Program-made: the position numbers and the translations under genes | Shown here: positions 17,823 through 28,600 of the stretch, in pieces | Position numbering within the stretch: the stretch's first letter is position 1 | Layout of the letters: each line of letters starts with the position of its first letter | Source: Bacteroidales bacterium | Lineage (GTDB): Bacteria > Bacteroidota > Bacteroidia > Bacteroidales > Lentimicrobiaceae | DNA: 64,000 nt | Assembly: GCA_016788045.1 (NCBI GenBank) | Contig: JAEUTG010000010.1 | Span: forward strand, 1-64,000 | Direction: 5' to 3' | The notes under the pieces: model-generated | The model's input: the letters and a program-made list of their open reading frames with translations, nothing else | Databases searched by the model: none | What the model was told of the DNA's origin: nothing

Positions 17823-17858
17823 GAAGCGGCCCGGGATTTTCGGGTCGCTTCTTTTTTT
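17823..17858 (+). terminator. Strong intrinsic terminator of module 2
   Basis: Stem GAAGCGGCCCG/CGGGTCGCTTC (one G-T pair) with a short loop, then seven T. It lies 20 bases after the hndA-like stop. The remaining spacer up to 18122 shows nothing else that I can assign. Confidence 0.85.
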
Positions 17859-18122
17859 CGCGCAGAAACCTGAAAATTTGATCATGATTCCGGATTCTGT
17901 TAAATTCTGGATATCAGGCATAGACAAACAATACGAATACTTGCCTGCCTGAATATTGAATAGTCACTTTCTGACAACCAGAGTGGGAGCAGATTTCCCA
18001 ATTCAGATGATTCAGCAAAATTTCAGTAATCGTTGATTCGGATAGTTTTAAACAACCCATCTCTTTTAAAAATGGGTGATTCATGAAATGTCTAAAGAAA
18101 TAAAATCCGGAAAAATAGTATC

Positions 18123-18665
18123 TTATCGTTTCCTTATTAATATCCTGGTTTTTTCCGCAATATCTTCTGTGATACTATGCACTGAGATGGTTGCTCCGGC
18201 AATAGCATCAATGTCTTTTCCAACATTCAGTTCCTTCTCTCCGGAAAAACCAACAAATTGCTTTAGCCAGCCTTTCGCAGTGATCTCCTGACCATGTGTT
18301 GCTTCGTAATTGTATACCCTTACGGAAAGAATCCGGGCGTCAGAATCATACAAAATAAAATAATCGAAAAACTCGGTCCTTGGTTCCGATGCTGAAATTA
18401 CTGCGACTGAACACCCCTCAGCCCGGCAGGTAAAAACCCTTCCAACGTAGGCATACTGAAGCGGAGGAGTGTTTGTGTATTTGTAAAATCTTCCATTTGG
18501 TTGATACCCCGGATTGGGAGTATTGAGGATTTCAGCTGCGGGGTTTATAATGCCGGTTAACCGCTGAATCTCATTCTTCAACTGTTTAGGCTCAAATTCT
18601 ATGTCAGACTGTGACGCATTGAACATCACGGCGAAAACCAGTGTATTTATCAGTAGGCCAACCAT
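18123..18665 (-). CDS. FMN-binding domain protein (RnfG/NqrC-like)
   Basis: A 180-residue protein with an N-terminal hydrophobic segment (residues 2-15) and a C-terminal FMN-binding domain with the covalent-flavin motif GATIS inside DAIAGATISVHS. In NqrC/RnfG the last Thr/Ser of this motif carries FMN through a phosphodiester bond. It should face the periplasm. It starts 7 bases after the stop of the porin gene, so they form an operon; similar pairs have been linked to extracytoplasmic electron transfer or metal reduction. That role is an inference. No other Rnf/Nqr subunit is nearby. Confidence 0.8.
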   Translation of the reverse strand: MVGLLINTLVFAVMFNASQSDIEFEPKQLKNEIQRLTGIINPAAEILNTPNPGYQPNGRFYKYTNTPPLQYAYVGRVFTCRAEGCSVAVISASEPRTEFFDYFILYDSDARILSVRVYNYEATHGQEITAKGWLKQFVGFSGEKELNVGKDIDAIAGATISVHSITEDIAEKTRILIRKR

Positions 18666-18672
18666 AACACTT

Positions 18673-19884
18673 TCAGAACATTATGCCAAAACCGGCATTG
18701 AAAACTTTATTGAATTTCTCTTCTGTTTCTGACTTTGCAAACTGGATATCAGCTTTGATGACAGCACCTTTGGTAAGTTTGAATGTGAGTCCTGTGGTGA
18801 TAATCTGATTGTTGTATGATTTGTTTTTCTGAACAGGGCCTTTAACCCGATGATGGGTATTGTATGCTTCAACCCTGATGAAAGGCATTAACTCTTGCCT
18901 GACACCTGTAAAAGGCCTCAACACATTATAGCCGATCTCGGCATAATAACCGATCATTGCGCTGCCCAGGTCATTGTTTTTTCCATTGGAGGCCGTAAAT
19001 ACATTGTATTGCTCAGTATTTGAGATACTGGTGTAATACAACTGTCCGGTCAGTTTAATTCCGTTTACACTGTATCGCGCATCCAGACCAATCATGGATA
19101 TCCCCACTATGGAAGAGTCAGCGCGGTTAACAAGGGAAACACTATCCTTATTTACTTTCGCAAGCAACCGGCTTTGAGAATTGCCTATGTATCCGGAGAG
19201 TCCGATGTTCAGGTTCATAATTCCATAGAATTCGAGTTTACCTGAATATGCAGGTGACGTGATGTAAGCTTTTGAACCTTTCTGACGGCCCTCCCTGAGT
19301 GCTTTACTACCTGAAAATAACCCGGCACCAGCATCGAAACCATTGAAACCGTTAACGAGGTAGAGTTGATATTTGGTTTTAACCGGAAGAATATTTCCAG
19401 CAAGTCCGATTCCGATTTCACGCCAGGTTGTTGGTGCGATCCTGTTATCGATAACCGGCCTTTCCACTCCGTTAAACGACACAGGCTCATGGTATTCGTT
19501 GATAATACCCATTGGAATAAGCAATAATCCTGCCCTCAGACTGACAAATTTATTCAACTTGTGCTGGAGAAACATCTGTTCCACCCAAAGCTCCTTTGCA
19601 TATTCGAATTCGATTTCAGAAACAAACTGCGTACGGCTGGTGAAATTGTATCCCAGGAAAACAACCATTCTATGCAAATCAAGGGTACCCAGATCGAATT
19701 GATTGCCGACCAACGGCTGGTTGTAATGAACTTCACCATACCCTCCGATTGAAAGTCCCGGTTTATCTGAGAACAATAAATCGGCACTGTTCAGATAAAT
19801 CGCATTTTGCCGTTCACTTTCCTGAGCGCGAACGAGCATGAGAACATTGGCTAAAACCAAAAAGAGCAAGATTTTTCTGTTCAT
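18673..19884 (-). CDS. Outer membrane porin, phosphate-selective porin O/P-like
   Basis: A 403-residue protein with a signal peptide (MNRKILLFLVLANVLMLVRAQ) and many alternating beta segments with aromatic girdles, ending in a C-terminal phenylalanine (FGIMF), which is typical of outer membrane barrels. The GGYGEVHYNQPL start and the sequence through the first strands resemble the Porin_O_P group. The ATG at 19884 is chosen because a promoter box ends 23 bases upstream; an ATG at 19905 would sit only two bases from that box and precede the signal peptide badly. First gene of an operon with the FMN-binding protein. Confidence 0.8.
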   Translation of the reverse strand: MNRKILLFLVLANVLMLVRAQESERQNAIYLNSADLLFSDKPGLSIGGYGEVHYNQPLVGNQFDLGTLDLHRMVVFLGYNFTSRTQFVSEIEFEYAKELWVEQMFLQHKLNKFVSLRAGLLLIPMGIINEYHEPVSFNGVERPVIDNRIAPTTWREIGIGLAGNILPVKTKYQLYLVNGFNGFDAGAGLFSGSKALREGRQKGSKAYITSPAYSGKLEFYGIMNLNIGLSGYIGNSQSRLLAKVNKDSVSLVNRADSSIVGISMIGLDARYSVNGIKLTGQLYYTSISNTEQYNVFTASNGKNNDLGSAMIGYYAEIGYNVLRPFTGVRQELMPFIRVEAYNTHHRVKGPVQKNKSYNNQIITTGLTFKLTKGAVIKADIQFAKSETEEKFNKVFNAGFGIMF

Positions 19885-19907
19885 GATTCTTGAGTTTAAA
19901 TTCATGG

Positions 19908-19938
19908 CAAAATTATTGCCGGAATTTTATATGAACAA
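19908..19938 (-). promoter_or_regulatory. Promoter of the porin/FMN-protein operon
   Basis: Minus strand: TTG (19938-19936), 20 bases, TAATTTTG (19915-19908). It gives a leader of about 20 bases to the ATG at 19884 and decides that start. The sequence from 19939 to 20182 holds nothing that I can name. Confidence 0.65.
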
Positions 19939-20182
19939 TCCCGGGAAATAATGAATTAATGGCATGAATGTCACCATTAATAGGGATACCGAATACATGG
20001 ATAACAGAGGAACATGCATGATACGCCAGATCACCGGCTTAATTTACCTGAAGTTCACACATACCAGTTTTGTAAGGCGATGAAAAACAGAGGACGTTGT
20101 AAACGTCTGAAGGTGATTATTTGATTAACTTGCAGGATTAATGAGATGCCAGCTTCCCAACCATATACCTGAACTTCCGGAG

Positions 20183-20208
20183 AAAAAAAAGCCATCCTTC
20201 TGGATGGC
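20183..20208 (-). terminator. Intrinsic terminator of sucC
   Basis: Minus strand: 7-8 bp stem GCCATCC/GGATGGC with a TTCT-type loop, followed by eight T. Placed 26 bases after the sucC stop. Confidence 0.85.
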
Positions 20209-20233
20209 ATGAGATTTTGAGGCAAATCAGCGA

Positions 20234-21424
20234 CTATCCGAGAACTGTAGTAACCAATCCGGCAGCCTCGTGCAACAGCGTTGCAGAATAGACTTTCAGT
20301 CCCGATTTTTCAATCAGCACTTTGGCTTCTTCGGCATTAGTACCCTGAAGTCTGACAATGATGGGGATATCGATGGTTCCTATATTGCGGTAGGCATCAA
20401 CAATCCCTTGTGCTACCCGGTCGCAGCGGACAATTCCGCCGAAAATATTAACCAGGATCACTTTAACATTCGGGTCCTTCATGATGATCCGGAAGGCCTG
20501 TTCAACGCGTTCGGCATTGGCGGTTCCTCCTACATCGAGGAAGTTAGCCGGTTCGCCACCTGAAAGCTTGATAATATCCATGGTAGCCATGGCAAGTCCG
20601 GCGCCATTCACCATACATCCGACATTTCCATTCAGCTTTACATAGTTGAGATGATACTGCCCGGCTTCAACTTCTGCAGGGTCTTCCTCGCTCAGGTCGC
20701 GCATGGCAGCATAATCCGGATGACGGAACAATGCGTTGTCATCGAGGCGCATCTTGCAGTCAGCAGCGAAAATCAGGTTGTCTGAAGTCTTGAACACCGG
20801 ATTGATTTCGAGCATGGATGCATCGGTGCCCATGTATGCAGAGAAGAGTGCCTTAACGAATTGCTGCATGTTTTTGTGTGCAGTGCCTTCAAGTTTTAGG
20901 TTGAAAGCAATCTTACGGCACTGGAAATCACGCAGTCCAACTCTGGTATCAATCTCTTCTGTGAAAATGAGGTGGGGAGTATGGGCAGCCACTTCTTCAA
21001 TATCCATTCCGCCTTCTGTGGAATACATGATCATCACTTTACCGGTGGCCCTGTTGAGTAGCATACTCATGTAAAACTCCTGAGGTTCGCTCTCTCCCGG
21101 ATAGAAAATATTCTGTTCAATAAGTACCTTACTCACCAGTTTACCTGCAGCACCTGTCTGAGGGGTGATCAGCGTCATTCCGATAATCTGGGAAGCTTTT
21201 TCCCAGACTTCGTGCAGAGAATGGGCGATTTTAACACCTCCACCCTTTCCACGGCCACCTGCATGTATCTGTGCTTTTACAGCCCAGCGGTCAGAATTTG
21301 TCAGTTGTTGAATTTCTTCGGCTGCTTTAACGGCAATTTCAGGGGTCTCGGCCAGAATTCCCTTTGGGACCGGAACTCCAAATGATCTGAGAATCTGTTT
21401 TGCCTGGTACTCATGAAGGTTCAT
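20234..21424 (-). CDS. sucC: Succinyl-CoA synthetase beta subunit, ADP-forming type
   Basis: A 396-residue subunit that, with SucD, interconverts succinyl-CoA and succinate with formation of a nucleoside triphosphate. The start MNLHEYQAK, the ATP-grasp glycine loop (GGRGKGGGVK), the metal/nucleotide region and the C-terminal GGIVRCDRVA segment of the ligase domain are standard, and its length is normal. sucD is not adjacent and not in the window, as is common in some Bacteroidota. Monocistronic, with its own terminator. Confidence 0.96.
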   Translation of the reverse strand: MNLHEYQAKQILRSFGVPVPKGILAETPEIAVKAAEEIQQLTNSDRWAVKAQIHAGGRGKGGGVKIAHSLHEVWEKASQIIGMTLITPQTGAAGKLVSKVLIEQNIFYPGESEPQEFYMSMLLNRATGKVMIMYSTEGGMDIEEVAAHTPHLIFTEEIDTRVGLRDFQCRKIAFNLKLEGTAHKNMQQFVKALFSAYMGTDASMLEINPVFKTSDNLIFAADCKMRLDDNALFRHPDYAAMRDLSEEDPAEVEAGQYHLNYVKLNGNVGCMVNGAGLAMATMDIIKLSGGEPANFLDVGGTANAERVEQAFRIIMKDPNVKVILVNIFGGIVRCDRVAQGIVDAYRNIGTIDIPIIVRLQGTNAEEAKVLIEKSGLKVYSATLLHEAAGLVTTVLG

Positions 21425-21499
21425 AAATCAATGTTGTTTTGAATTTATCAATCGGGTTTCAAATTTCTTATTTTTATTTTCGGGGTATTAAAAAACTGT

Positions 21500-21549
21500 T
21501 AATTTTGCTCATGAACAGTAAGGCTGTTTTATGCCCCGGGGCAAAGATA
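21500..21549. promoter_or_regulatory. Divergent -7 boxes between sucC and the DUF5916 gene
   Basis: TAATTTTG on the plus strand (21500-21507) faces the DUF5916 gene; TATCTTTG on the minus strand (21549-21542) faces sucC. Neither has an obvious TTG at the right distance, so both are tentative. A GCCCCGGGGC palindrome lies at 21533-21542 between them. Confidence 0.35.
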
Positions 21550-21623
21550 GAGGAATTTCGATATTAAATAATTCAGGCATTAATAAATTCAGGTTGATCT
21601 TTTCTGATAACAATTAATCACAA

Positions 21624-24116
21624 ATGGGTGTTTTTTACTTCAGGCTATTTCGTATACAGCTGATTAAGAACAATATACTATTTCTTTTACCACTGTTGTT
21701 CATTTGTTTCTTCTTCCTCAGTCCTGCATCTGCCCAGAAGCAGCCTGAAGTCAATATCATGAGAACTGAGGACTCACCAAGGATTGACGGCAGTATCATG
21801 GAAGACATCTGGCACAATGCCACAACCATTACTGAATTCACTCAATATGAGCCGGTACTTGGAGCAAATCCCGCCATGCCGACCAGGGTAAGGTTGCTTT
21901 ATGACAATGAGGCGCTGTACATTGCGGCGGAGATGCTGGATTCATCGCCCGACAGCATTGCCCGTCAGCTTGGGGAACGCGACAACGATGACCTGAATGC
22001 CGACTATTTCGGAATCGGCTTCGACACTTACAACAATCAGCAGGATGCCTATTATTTCCTGGTTTCAGCTTCCGGAGTTCAGGTCGACCTCCGGCAGGCC
22101 GATGCGACTTATGATGCTGTTTGGGAAAGTTCTGTTAAAATCACGTCCAACGGATGGATTGCCGAAATAAAAATCCCATACTCTGCCTTACGGTTCCCGA
22201 ATAAAGAAACGCAGGACTGGGGTCTGCAGGTTTACCGGCGGATCCGCAGGTATCGTCAGGAAATTCAGTGGTCACCTGAAGAAAAAGGAGCCGGGAGCAG
22301 ATTGATTCACTGGGGAAAACTCCGGGGTTTTGAAAATATCAAACCTCCCCTAAGGCTTTCCTTCACGCCATACGTATCAGCCAGTCTGCAGCACAACAGC
22401 GACCCTTCAGCCAAAGATGATCCCTTCTCAACATCCTACAACGGCGGAATGGACATTAAATACGGCATCAACGAAAGTTTTACCATGGATATGATCCTTT
22501 TGCCTGATTTTACGCAGGTTCAATCAGACAAAATTCAGAAAAACCTCACAGCCTTCGAGCTGATCTATGATGAGAACAGAACCTTCTTCAATGAAGGTAC
22601 GGATCTGTTTCAGAAGGGTGATTTGTTCTATTCCAGAAGGATTGGCCGTGTTCCTCTGCTCTATTATTCGGCCGGCAGCATGCTTGATTCCAATGAAACA
22701 ATCAGCAACAACCCGGTAGCAGCAAGGCTGCTCAATGCCACAAAATTTTCAGGAAGGACAGCCAGCGGATTGGGACTGGGGTTTTTCAATGCACTCACAG
22801 GCAACACCTGGGCAACCATCACCGATACGGTTACCGGGGAAGAGAGGGAAATACTCACAGATCCTGTTACCAACTACAACATCCTGGTTGCCGACCAGGC
22901 GCTTCCGAACAATTCGTCTGTTTATGTGATCAACACCAACGTCACGCGGCCATCCGGCTGGGACGATTCAAATGTCACCGGAGCAGGAGCTACCATCGGG
23001 AATAAAACAAAGACCTACTTTTTCGGAATCAACTTTGCCGCCTCGAAATGGAATTCTGCCGGGGAGAACGCAAAGTATTCAATAAACGAACGAACACCCG
23101 GATACAACTATGGCATTTTCTTTATGAAAAGCCGGGGGAAATTCCAGTTCAGTGTGTACCAGAGTGCACTCGACAAACATTTCAATATCAACGATATAGG
23201 CATCAACCGATACAACAATCAGGAGAACCGCGGTATCTATCTGAGCTACCGTATTTATGAACCATTCGGGGCTTTTCTGAACTTCTCGCAGAGTTTCGGA
23301 ATCGATCAGACCCGCAGGCTTGACGGGAAACAGAATGTTGACACCAAACTTATCTACAAAGGCAATTTCAACACCCGAAGATACCTCACCATCTGGTGGG
23401 GAATTACAGCTTCACCATCAGACCGGTATGACTTTTATGAGCCCAGAAGGAGTGGAAGGTATTATATAGCTCCGGGCTACACTCAAGCCAATTTCGGATT
23501 TTCAAGCGATTACAGGAAAACCCTGGCCCTTGATGGTCAGACTACCCTGTCGCTCGACTATGACCAGACACAGTCAATCTGGGTTGAGCTTGAACCCATA
23601 CTGCGACTGAACAACCGCTTTTCCATCAGGCACAAAACCGGCATCGGCGCAAACCCCGATAACCTTGGCTATGCAGGCCAAAGCACAGACAATATCTGGT
23701 TTGGCCGCAGAGATATCAACACAGTTGAAAACACTTTAACTGGTAAATACATGATAAGCAGGCAGATCTCTGCCAATCTGCTGCTGCGGCACTTCTGGCA
23801 GAAAGGTATTTACAACAGGTTTTTCATTCTGGACGATTCAGGCTTGCTTCAGCATGATGAATCGTTTGAAGGGTATACCGGTGCCAATTACAATTACAAT
23901 TACAATTATTTCAGCATCGACATGACATTCAACTGGGAATTTGCACCTGGGAGCATGCTGAGCCTGGTATGGAAAAATGCCATTCAAACCGAAGACAATC
24001 AATATCAGATCAATTTTACAGATAACCTTCACAGTGTTTTCAATGCACCACAGCTGAATGTTATCAGCATAAAAGCACTTTACCACCTTGATTATCTGAG
24101 GTTAAGAAAAAAATAG
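21624..24116 (+). CDS. DUF5916 outer membrane protein with CBM9-like domain
   Basis: An 830-residue exported protein: signal anchor (about residues 18-38, ending SAQ), then a carbohydrate-binding family 9-like beta sandwich (about 45-240; RIDGSIMEDIWHNA, VRLLYDNEALYIA, GWIAEIKIPYSALRF), then a long beta-barrel-like DUF5916 region (about 245-830). Family members are common in Bacteroidota and of unknown function; some lie near peptidase or polysaccharide genes. It probably sits in the outer membrane. No neighbour suggests a substrate. Alone in its transcription unit. Confidence 0.85.
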   Translation: MGVFYFRLFRIQLIKNNILFLLPLLFICFFFLSPASAQKQPEVNIMRTEDSPRIDGSIMEDIWHNATTITEFTQYEPVLGANPAMPTRVRLLYDNEALYIAAEMLDSSPDSIARQLGERDNDDLNADYFGIGFDTYNNQQDAYYFLVSASGVQVDLRQADATYDAVWESSVKITSNGWIAEIKIPYSALRFPNKETQDWGLQVYRRIRRYRQEIQWSPEEKGAGSRLIHWGKLRGFENIKPPLRLSFTPYVSASLQHNSDPSAKDDPFSTSYNGGMDIKYGINESFTMDMILLPDFTQVQSDKIQKNLTAFELIYDENRTFFNEGTDLFQKGDLFYSRRIGRVPLLYYSAGSMLDSNETISNNPVAARLLNATKFSGRTASGLGLGFFNALTGNTWATITDTVTGEEREILTDPVTNYNILVADQALPNNSSVYVINTNVTRPSGWDDSNVTGAGATIGNKTKTYFFGINFAASKWNSAGENAKYSINERTPGYNYGIFFMKSRGKFQFSVYQSALDKHFNINDIGINRYNNQENRGIYLSYRIYEPFGAFLNFSQSFGIDQTRRLDGKQNVDTKLIYKGNFNTRRYLTIWWGITASPSDRYDFYEPRRSGRYYIAPGYTQANFGFSSDYRKTLALDGQTTLSLDYDQTQSIWVELEPILRLNNRFSIRHKTGIGANPDNLGYAGQSTDNIWFGRRDINTVENTLTGKYMISRQISANLLLRHFWQKGIYNRFFILDDSGLLQHDESFEGYTGANYNYNYNYFSIDMTFNWEFAPGSMLSLVWKNAIQTEDNQYQINFTDNLHSVFNAPQLNVISIKALYHLDYLRLRKK

Positions 24117-24369
24117 GAACCATATTCACTTACCGGCGAACCGCTTTTTTTTTCATTCACACCATTTTCATCAAAGCCAATCTGAGCTGTTGTTCAGGCT
24201 ACTCAAGCCTGGGAAATATCATATACAATTAATATTCTGCTAACCTGTGCTTCATTCTAAGCACACAAATTTGCCATAAAGTTACATTTTACTGAAAATG
24301 ATATAAATAGTATAATCTGCACTCCTGACAGGCATGCAGCACCAGTAATAACCTGAAAAAACCAACAAC

Positions 24370-24516
24370 ATGAACGCAACTTTAAAGTATCCTGTGATGG
24401 GCTACGTAAAAATCCGGCTGATCGTAAAGCATGGTTACAAATGGCTGGTTGAACTGATCGGCGCTGATCTTCAGATAGAAGTATACGAAGATGATTTTGT
24501 ACTTGATCAGTCATAA
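24370..24516 (+). CDS. Small hypothetical protein, 48 residues
   Basis: ATG to TAA without interruption, ending EVYEDDFVLDQS, with ordinary codon use for this genome and a mix of hydrophobic and charged residues. No signal peptide or membrane segment. The ribosome-binding site is weak. I do not recognise it; it could be a genuine small protein or a chance ORF. The next 299 bases up to 24815 show only the lolD box. Confidence 0.4.
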   Translation: MNATLKYPVMGYVKIRLIVKHGYKWLVELIGADLQIEVYEDDFVLDQS

Positions 24517-24802
24517 ACTGTGTTTATAGAATAATTATCCAACAGCAATCAGCAGGCATTTAATATGACCTGCCGTTGATTGCTGCCATGATGTTCAGCC
24601 TGTTAACATGACTCTATAAGATCAATGATCATAAATCCGAAGCTATATAATCATCATTGTCATTGATATCGGATATTCCCAACAGTTCAGCAATCAGAAG
24701 GTAATCCGTTCTCTATCAAAAACCTGACAGAGCAGGCAAAGCCAGGCAAAACCTGATGGGCAACCTGTGGCACACTGTACAGAACCATGCAAAATAATTT
24801 GT

Positions 24803-24810
24803 TACTTTTG
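24803..24810 (+). promoter_or_regulatory. -7 box next to the lolD start codon
   Basis: TACTTTTG lies five bases before the ATG at 24816, so the message would be leaderless or nearly so. No TTG is found 18-20 bases upstream. Confidence 0.45.
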
Positions 24811-24815
24811 CTCCT

Positions 24816-25481
24816 ATGATAGAAGCCAGGGACGTAACAAAATCATACGGCAGTTTAAAAGTACTGAAAGGTATTACCCTTGGAATCGAAAGGGGTGAAA
24901 TTGTCTCCATTACCGGGGCTTCCGGTGCAGGCAAATCAACTTTACTGCACATTCTGAGTACACTCGACAAGGCTGATTCGGGCGATGTTGTCCTCGACGG
25001 GATAAGCATCCGCGAACTCACAGAACCTAAATTGGCTGAATTCCGCAACAGGAAAATCGGATTTGTTTTTCAGTTTCATCATTTGCTGCCTGAATTTACG
25101 GCTTTGGAGAATGTCTGTATTCCGGCCTTTATTTCACGTACACCTGCCCGTGATGCCAGAAAAAGAGCCATGGAACTGCTCGCTTTTCTCAACCTGGCCG
25201 ACAGGGCATCCCATAAGCCTTCAGAACTCTCCGGCGGAGAACAGCAAAGGGTTGCTGTTGCCCGAGCGCTCATCAACAATCCAGCTATCCTGATGGCTGA
25301 TGAGCCATCCGGGAACCTCGATTCGCAGAATGCACAGCAGCTTCATCAGTTGTTTATTGACCTGAAACAGCAATTCAATCAGACCATTGTGATTGTAACC
25401 CACAACGAAGAACTCGCCGGAATGGCCGATCGCAGGCTAAACATGAAAGACGGACTGCTTTTCAACGGACCGCTTATCTGA
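24816..25481 (+). CDS. lolD: ABC transporter ATP-binding protein, LolD/MacB type
   Basis: A 221-residue ATPase with Walker [10 protein letters not shown] (about 35-43), signature [10 protein letters not shown], Walker [13 protein letters not shown] and the switch His in VTHN. The SGNLD ending is typical of the LolD/FtsE/MacB branch, whose members drive lipoprotein release or mechanotransmission. The permease partner is not adjacent, so the cargo is not known from context; Bacteroidota often encode lolD alone. The start fits the family ([12 protein letters not shown]). Confidence 0.88.
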   Translation: MIEARDVTKSYGSLKVLKGITLGIERGEIVSITGASGAGKSTLLHILSTLDKADSGDVVLDGISIRELTEPKLAEFRNRKIGFVFQFHHLLPEFTALENVCIPAFISRTPARDARKRAMELLAFLNLADRASHKPSELSGGEQQRVAVARALINNPAILMADEPSGNLDSQNAQQLHQLFIDLKQQFNQTIVIVTHNEELAGMADRRLNMKDGLLFNGPLI

Positions 25482-25616
25482 GGTGAATCAGTCCCTGCTT
25501 CAGGCCTTCCGGATTCAGTCAGCTGAAAACAATGAAAATATTTTCCCTTATTTTGCGTTTCATGGGGTCATCTTGTACTGATGTCCCAGATTAAAATTCT
25601 AACCTGAACAGAATCA

Positions 25617-28600
25617 ATGAAATTTACTGACTCTCTGAAGACCATTTCCGGAAGAACCGTTTTGATCCTTTTGTGTGTATTCTCATTCATCATTCTACCT
25701 GAAGCAAAATCGCAGAACAGTGCTCCCGACAGCAAAGACAAATTGCAGTTGTATGAAGATGCCATCATCAAAGGGGAGGAATTTCTTGCAGCCAAAGATT
25801 ATGCGAAAGCAAAGGCTGAATACCAGAAAGCTCTGAGTATAGATCCTGCTGCGAAATATCCCAAAGATAAGCTTACCTACATCCGGAAGTTTTATGTTGA
25901 TCCGGATGACGAAGCCAGGTACACCCGGGCAATGGCCAGTGGAGCAGAACTGATGACAACAAGGAAATATAAGGAGGCAAAGGCCCAGTTTGAAATCGCT
26001 GTTAATATAAAACCCGAAGATAAGGCCAGCAGAGACAAACTGATGGAAGCTGAGAAGGCTGCTGCCGACCTGGAAGTAATGACAACCCGGTACAACAGCT
26101 TGATTGCGGAAGCCGACAAGCAATATGCGGCCAATGATTATGCAAAAGCCCGTGAAGCCTACCAGTCAGCAGGTGAAACAGACCCGACGGCAGCCTGGCC
26201 GAAACAAAGGATTGCGGAGATCGACAATAAGCTGAGGGCTGATCAGACACTACGGGAGGCTTACGACAAAGCACTGGCCGATGGGGATGAAGCATACATG
26301 AACAGGGATTACGCTACAGCAAAAAACCGTTACGAACAGGCCCTGAAACTCAAGCCCGGAGAAAACTATCCGAAAAGCATGCTTGAAAGGGTTGCACAGG
26401 GTGCTGCCAACCTGAAAGATGCACAACAGAATTATCAGAATACTCTGGCTTCGGCCGATAATTTCTACAACAAAGGCGAACTGGAGGCTGCACTCGCTGC
26501 TTACAACAATGCCCTGAAAATTCTTCCGGGTGAAGCCTATCCACTGGCGCAGATCGAAAAAATAAACAAAACAGCAGAGGAAAAGAAGAAGCTGGAAGAG
26601 GTATATCAGGCAGCATTAATGAGTGGGGAGCAGTTGTTCACAGCCAAACAGTTTGCGGAAGCCATGGACGCTTTCCAAAGGGCCAACAACCTGAAGCCAG
26701 CAGAGGCCTATCCCAAACAGAAGATCAATGAAATCGCCGGTCTGCTGCTGGAGATCAAAGAAGCTGAAAGACTCAGGAACTACCAGGCCAAAATTGAAGA
26801 GGCTGACAGGCTTTTCGGGCAGAAGAAACTGAATGAGGCGCTTGTGAGTTACCAGAACGCTGCTGACATTTACCCTGAAAAGGACTATGCAACCGGACAG
26901 ATTTTAGCCATAAAAAAGCTTCAGAAAGCGCTGACAGATGCAGAAGAGTCATACCGGAATTCCGTCGCTGATGCAGATAAAAAATTCGGAGCTGCAGACT
27001 GGGAGGGTGCCATAACGGGATATGAACTTGCCCTGGGATACAAACCTGATGAAGCTTATCCGAAGAATCAGGTAAATAAAGCAAAGGAGTTACTGGCAGC
27101 AGAAAAGCTTACTGAAGAAAACTATCAGCGTGGAATCGCGGAAGCTGACCGTAAATACACCACGGGCGATCTCGACGGTGCAGCTGTTTTATATGGAGAG
27201 ATGCTCAACCTGAAGCCCGGAAGTTCCTATCCGGCGGAGCAGCTGAAACTGATTGCGGAAGCGAAGCAGGCACTTCAATCGAAAGAAGAACAATACCAGC
27301 AATTTATCCGTTCAGGTGATCAAATGTTTCAGGAAGGCAACCTTCAGGCATCGGCTGAAAACTACAGCAAAGCATCTGCCCTTAAACCCGACGTGAAGTA
27401 TCCGGCAGAACAATTGAAGAAGGTTCAGCAGCTAATTGAACTTCAGCAAAAGAAAAGGGCTGAATATGATGTTCTGATTGCATCGGCTGACAAGCTGTTC
27501 AATGAGAACAAACAAGAGGAATCCCTTGCATCCTATCAGAAAGCGCTGGCTGTTTTACCCGAAGAATCCTATCCGCAACAGCAGATTGGCATCATCAGTA
27601 AACTGATTGAGCAACGCAAATCGCTGGAGGAGAACTATACAAGAAATATCAGTGAAGGTGAAAAAGCCCTCAAAGAGGGAAAGCTGAATCCGGCCCTTGG
27701 TTTTTTCACCGATGCAAAGGCTTTAAAACCGGAAGAGAAGCTTCCGCAGGAAAAGATTTCACAGATTCAGCTGCTGATTTCAAAACAGGATGCGGAGGAT
27801 AAGGAATACCAGAGCATATTACAGGGTGCAGAACAATTGCTGGCTGAAGGAAAACCCGAAGCGGCACTGGAGAAATTCAGGGAGGCTGCAGCACTCAGGC
27901 CAACCGAGACCTACCCCGGAGAAAAGATTGCTTTTATTGAAGGGCTTATCAGAAAAAACAGGGAAGATTCAGAGAGATTCCGCACCCTGATTGCCGAAGC
28001 TGACCGTTATTACCAGCAGAAATTATGGGAAGCAGCTCGGGAGAAATATGCAGAAGCCAGAAATGTGTTCCCTGATGACAAATATGCCGGTGAAAAAATT
28101 GAAGAGATCAACACTTTGCTAAAAGGAATTGCAGCCAAAGATGAAATGTACAGCAGCGCAGTGGCAGATGGTGACCGGTTTTTCGAAAAAGCTGACTGGG
28201 AGCAGTCCATGGCAGCCTATTCAACGGCGCTCAGCATAAAACCGGGCGAAGCCTATCCTTCGAAACAGCTTGATCTCATCAATCAGAAAAAGACTGAGCT
28301 TAAGCAGATTGATGACAGCTACCTGGCGGTAATTACTTTGGCTGACAAGCTTTTTGAGGGCAAGGAATATAAAAATGCTCAATATGAGTATGAGAAGGCG
28401 GCAAAGCTGAAGCCCGATGCCCCCTACCCTGCTGAAAAGCTGACTGAAATCAGGGTAATCCTTTACGAACAGGAGCAACTGGCGAACAAAGATTACAACG
28501 ATGCCATTGAGAACGGAAACCGGCTTTTTACACTGCAGGACTACAACAGTGCGCGGAAGTACTATGAAACAGCCGCAGCACTGAAACCAGCCGATAACTA

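Noticed and set aside
20234..21424. Lone sucC as a sign of gene loss
   Set aside because: Separate sucC and sucD loci are known in Bacteroidota; sucD may lie outside the window.
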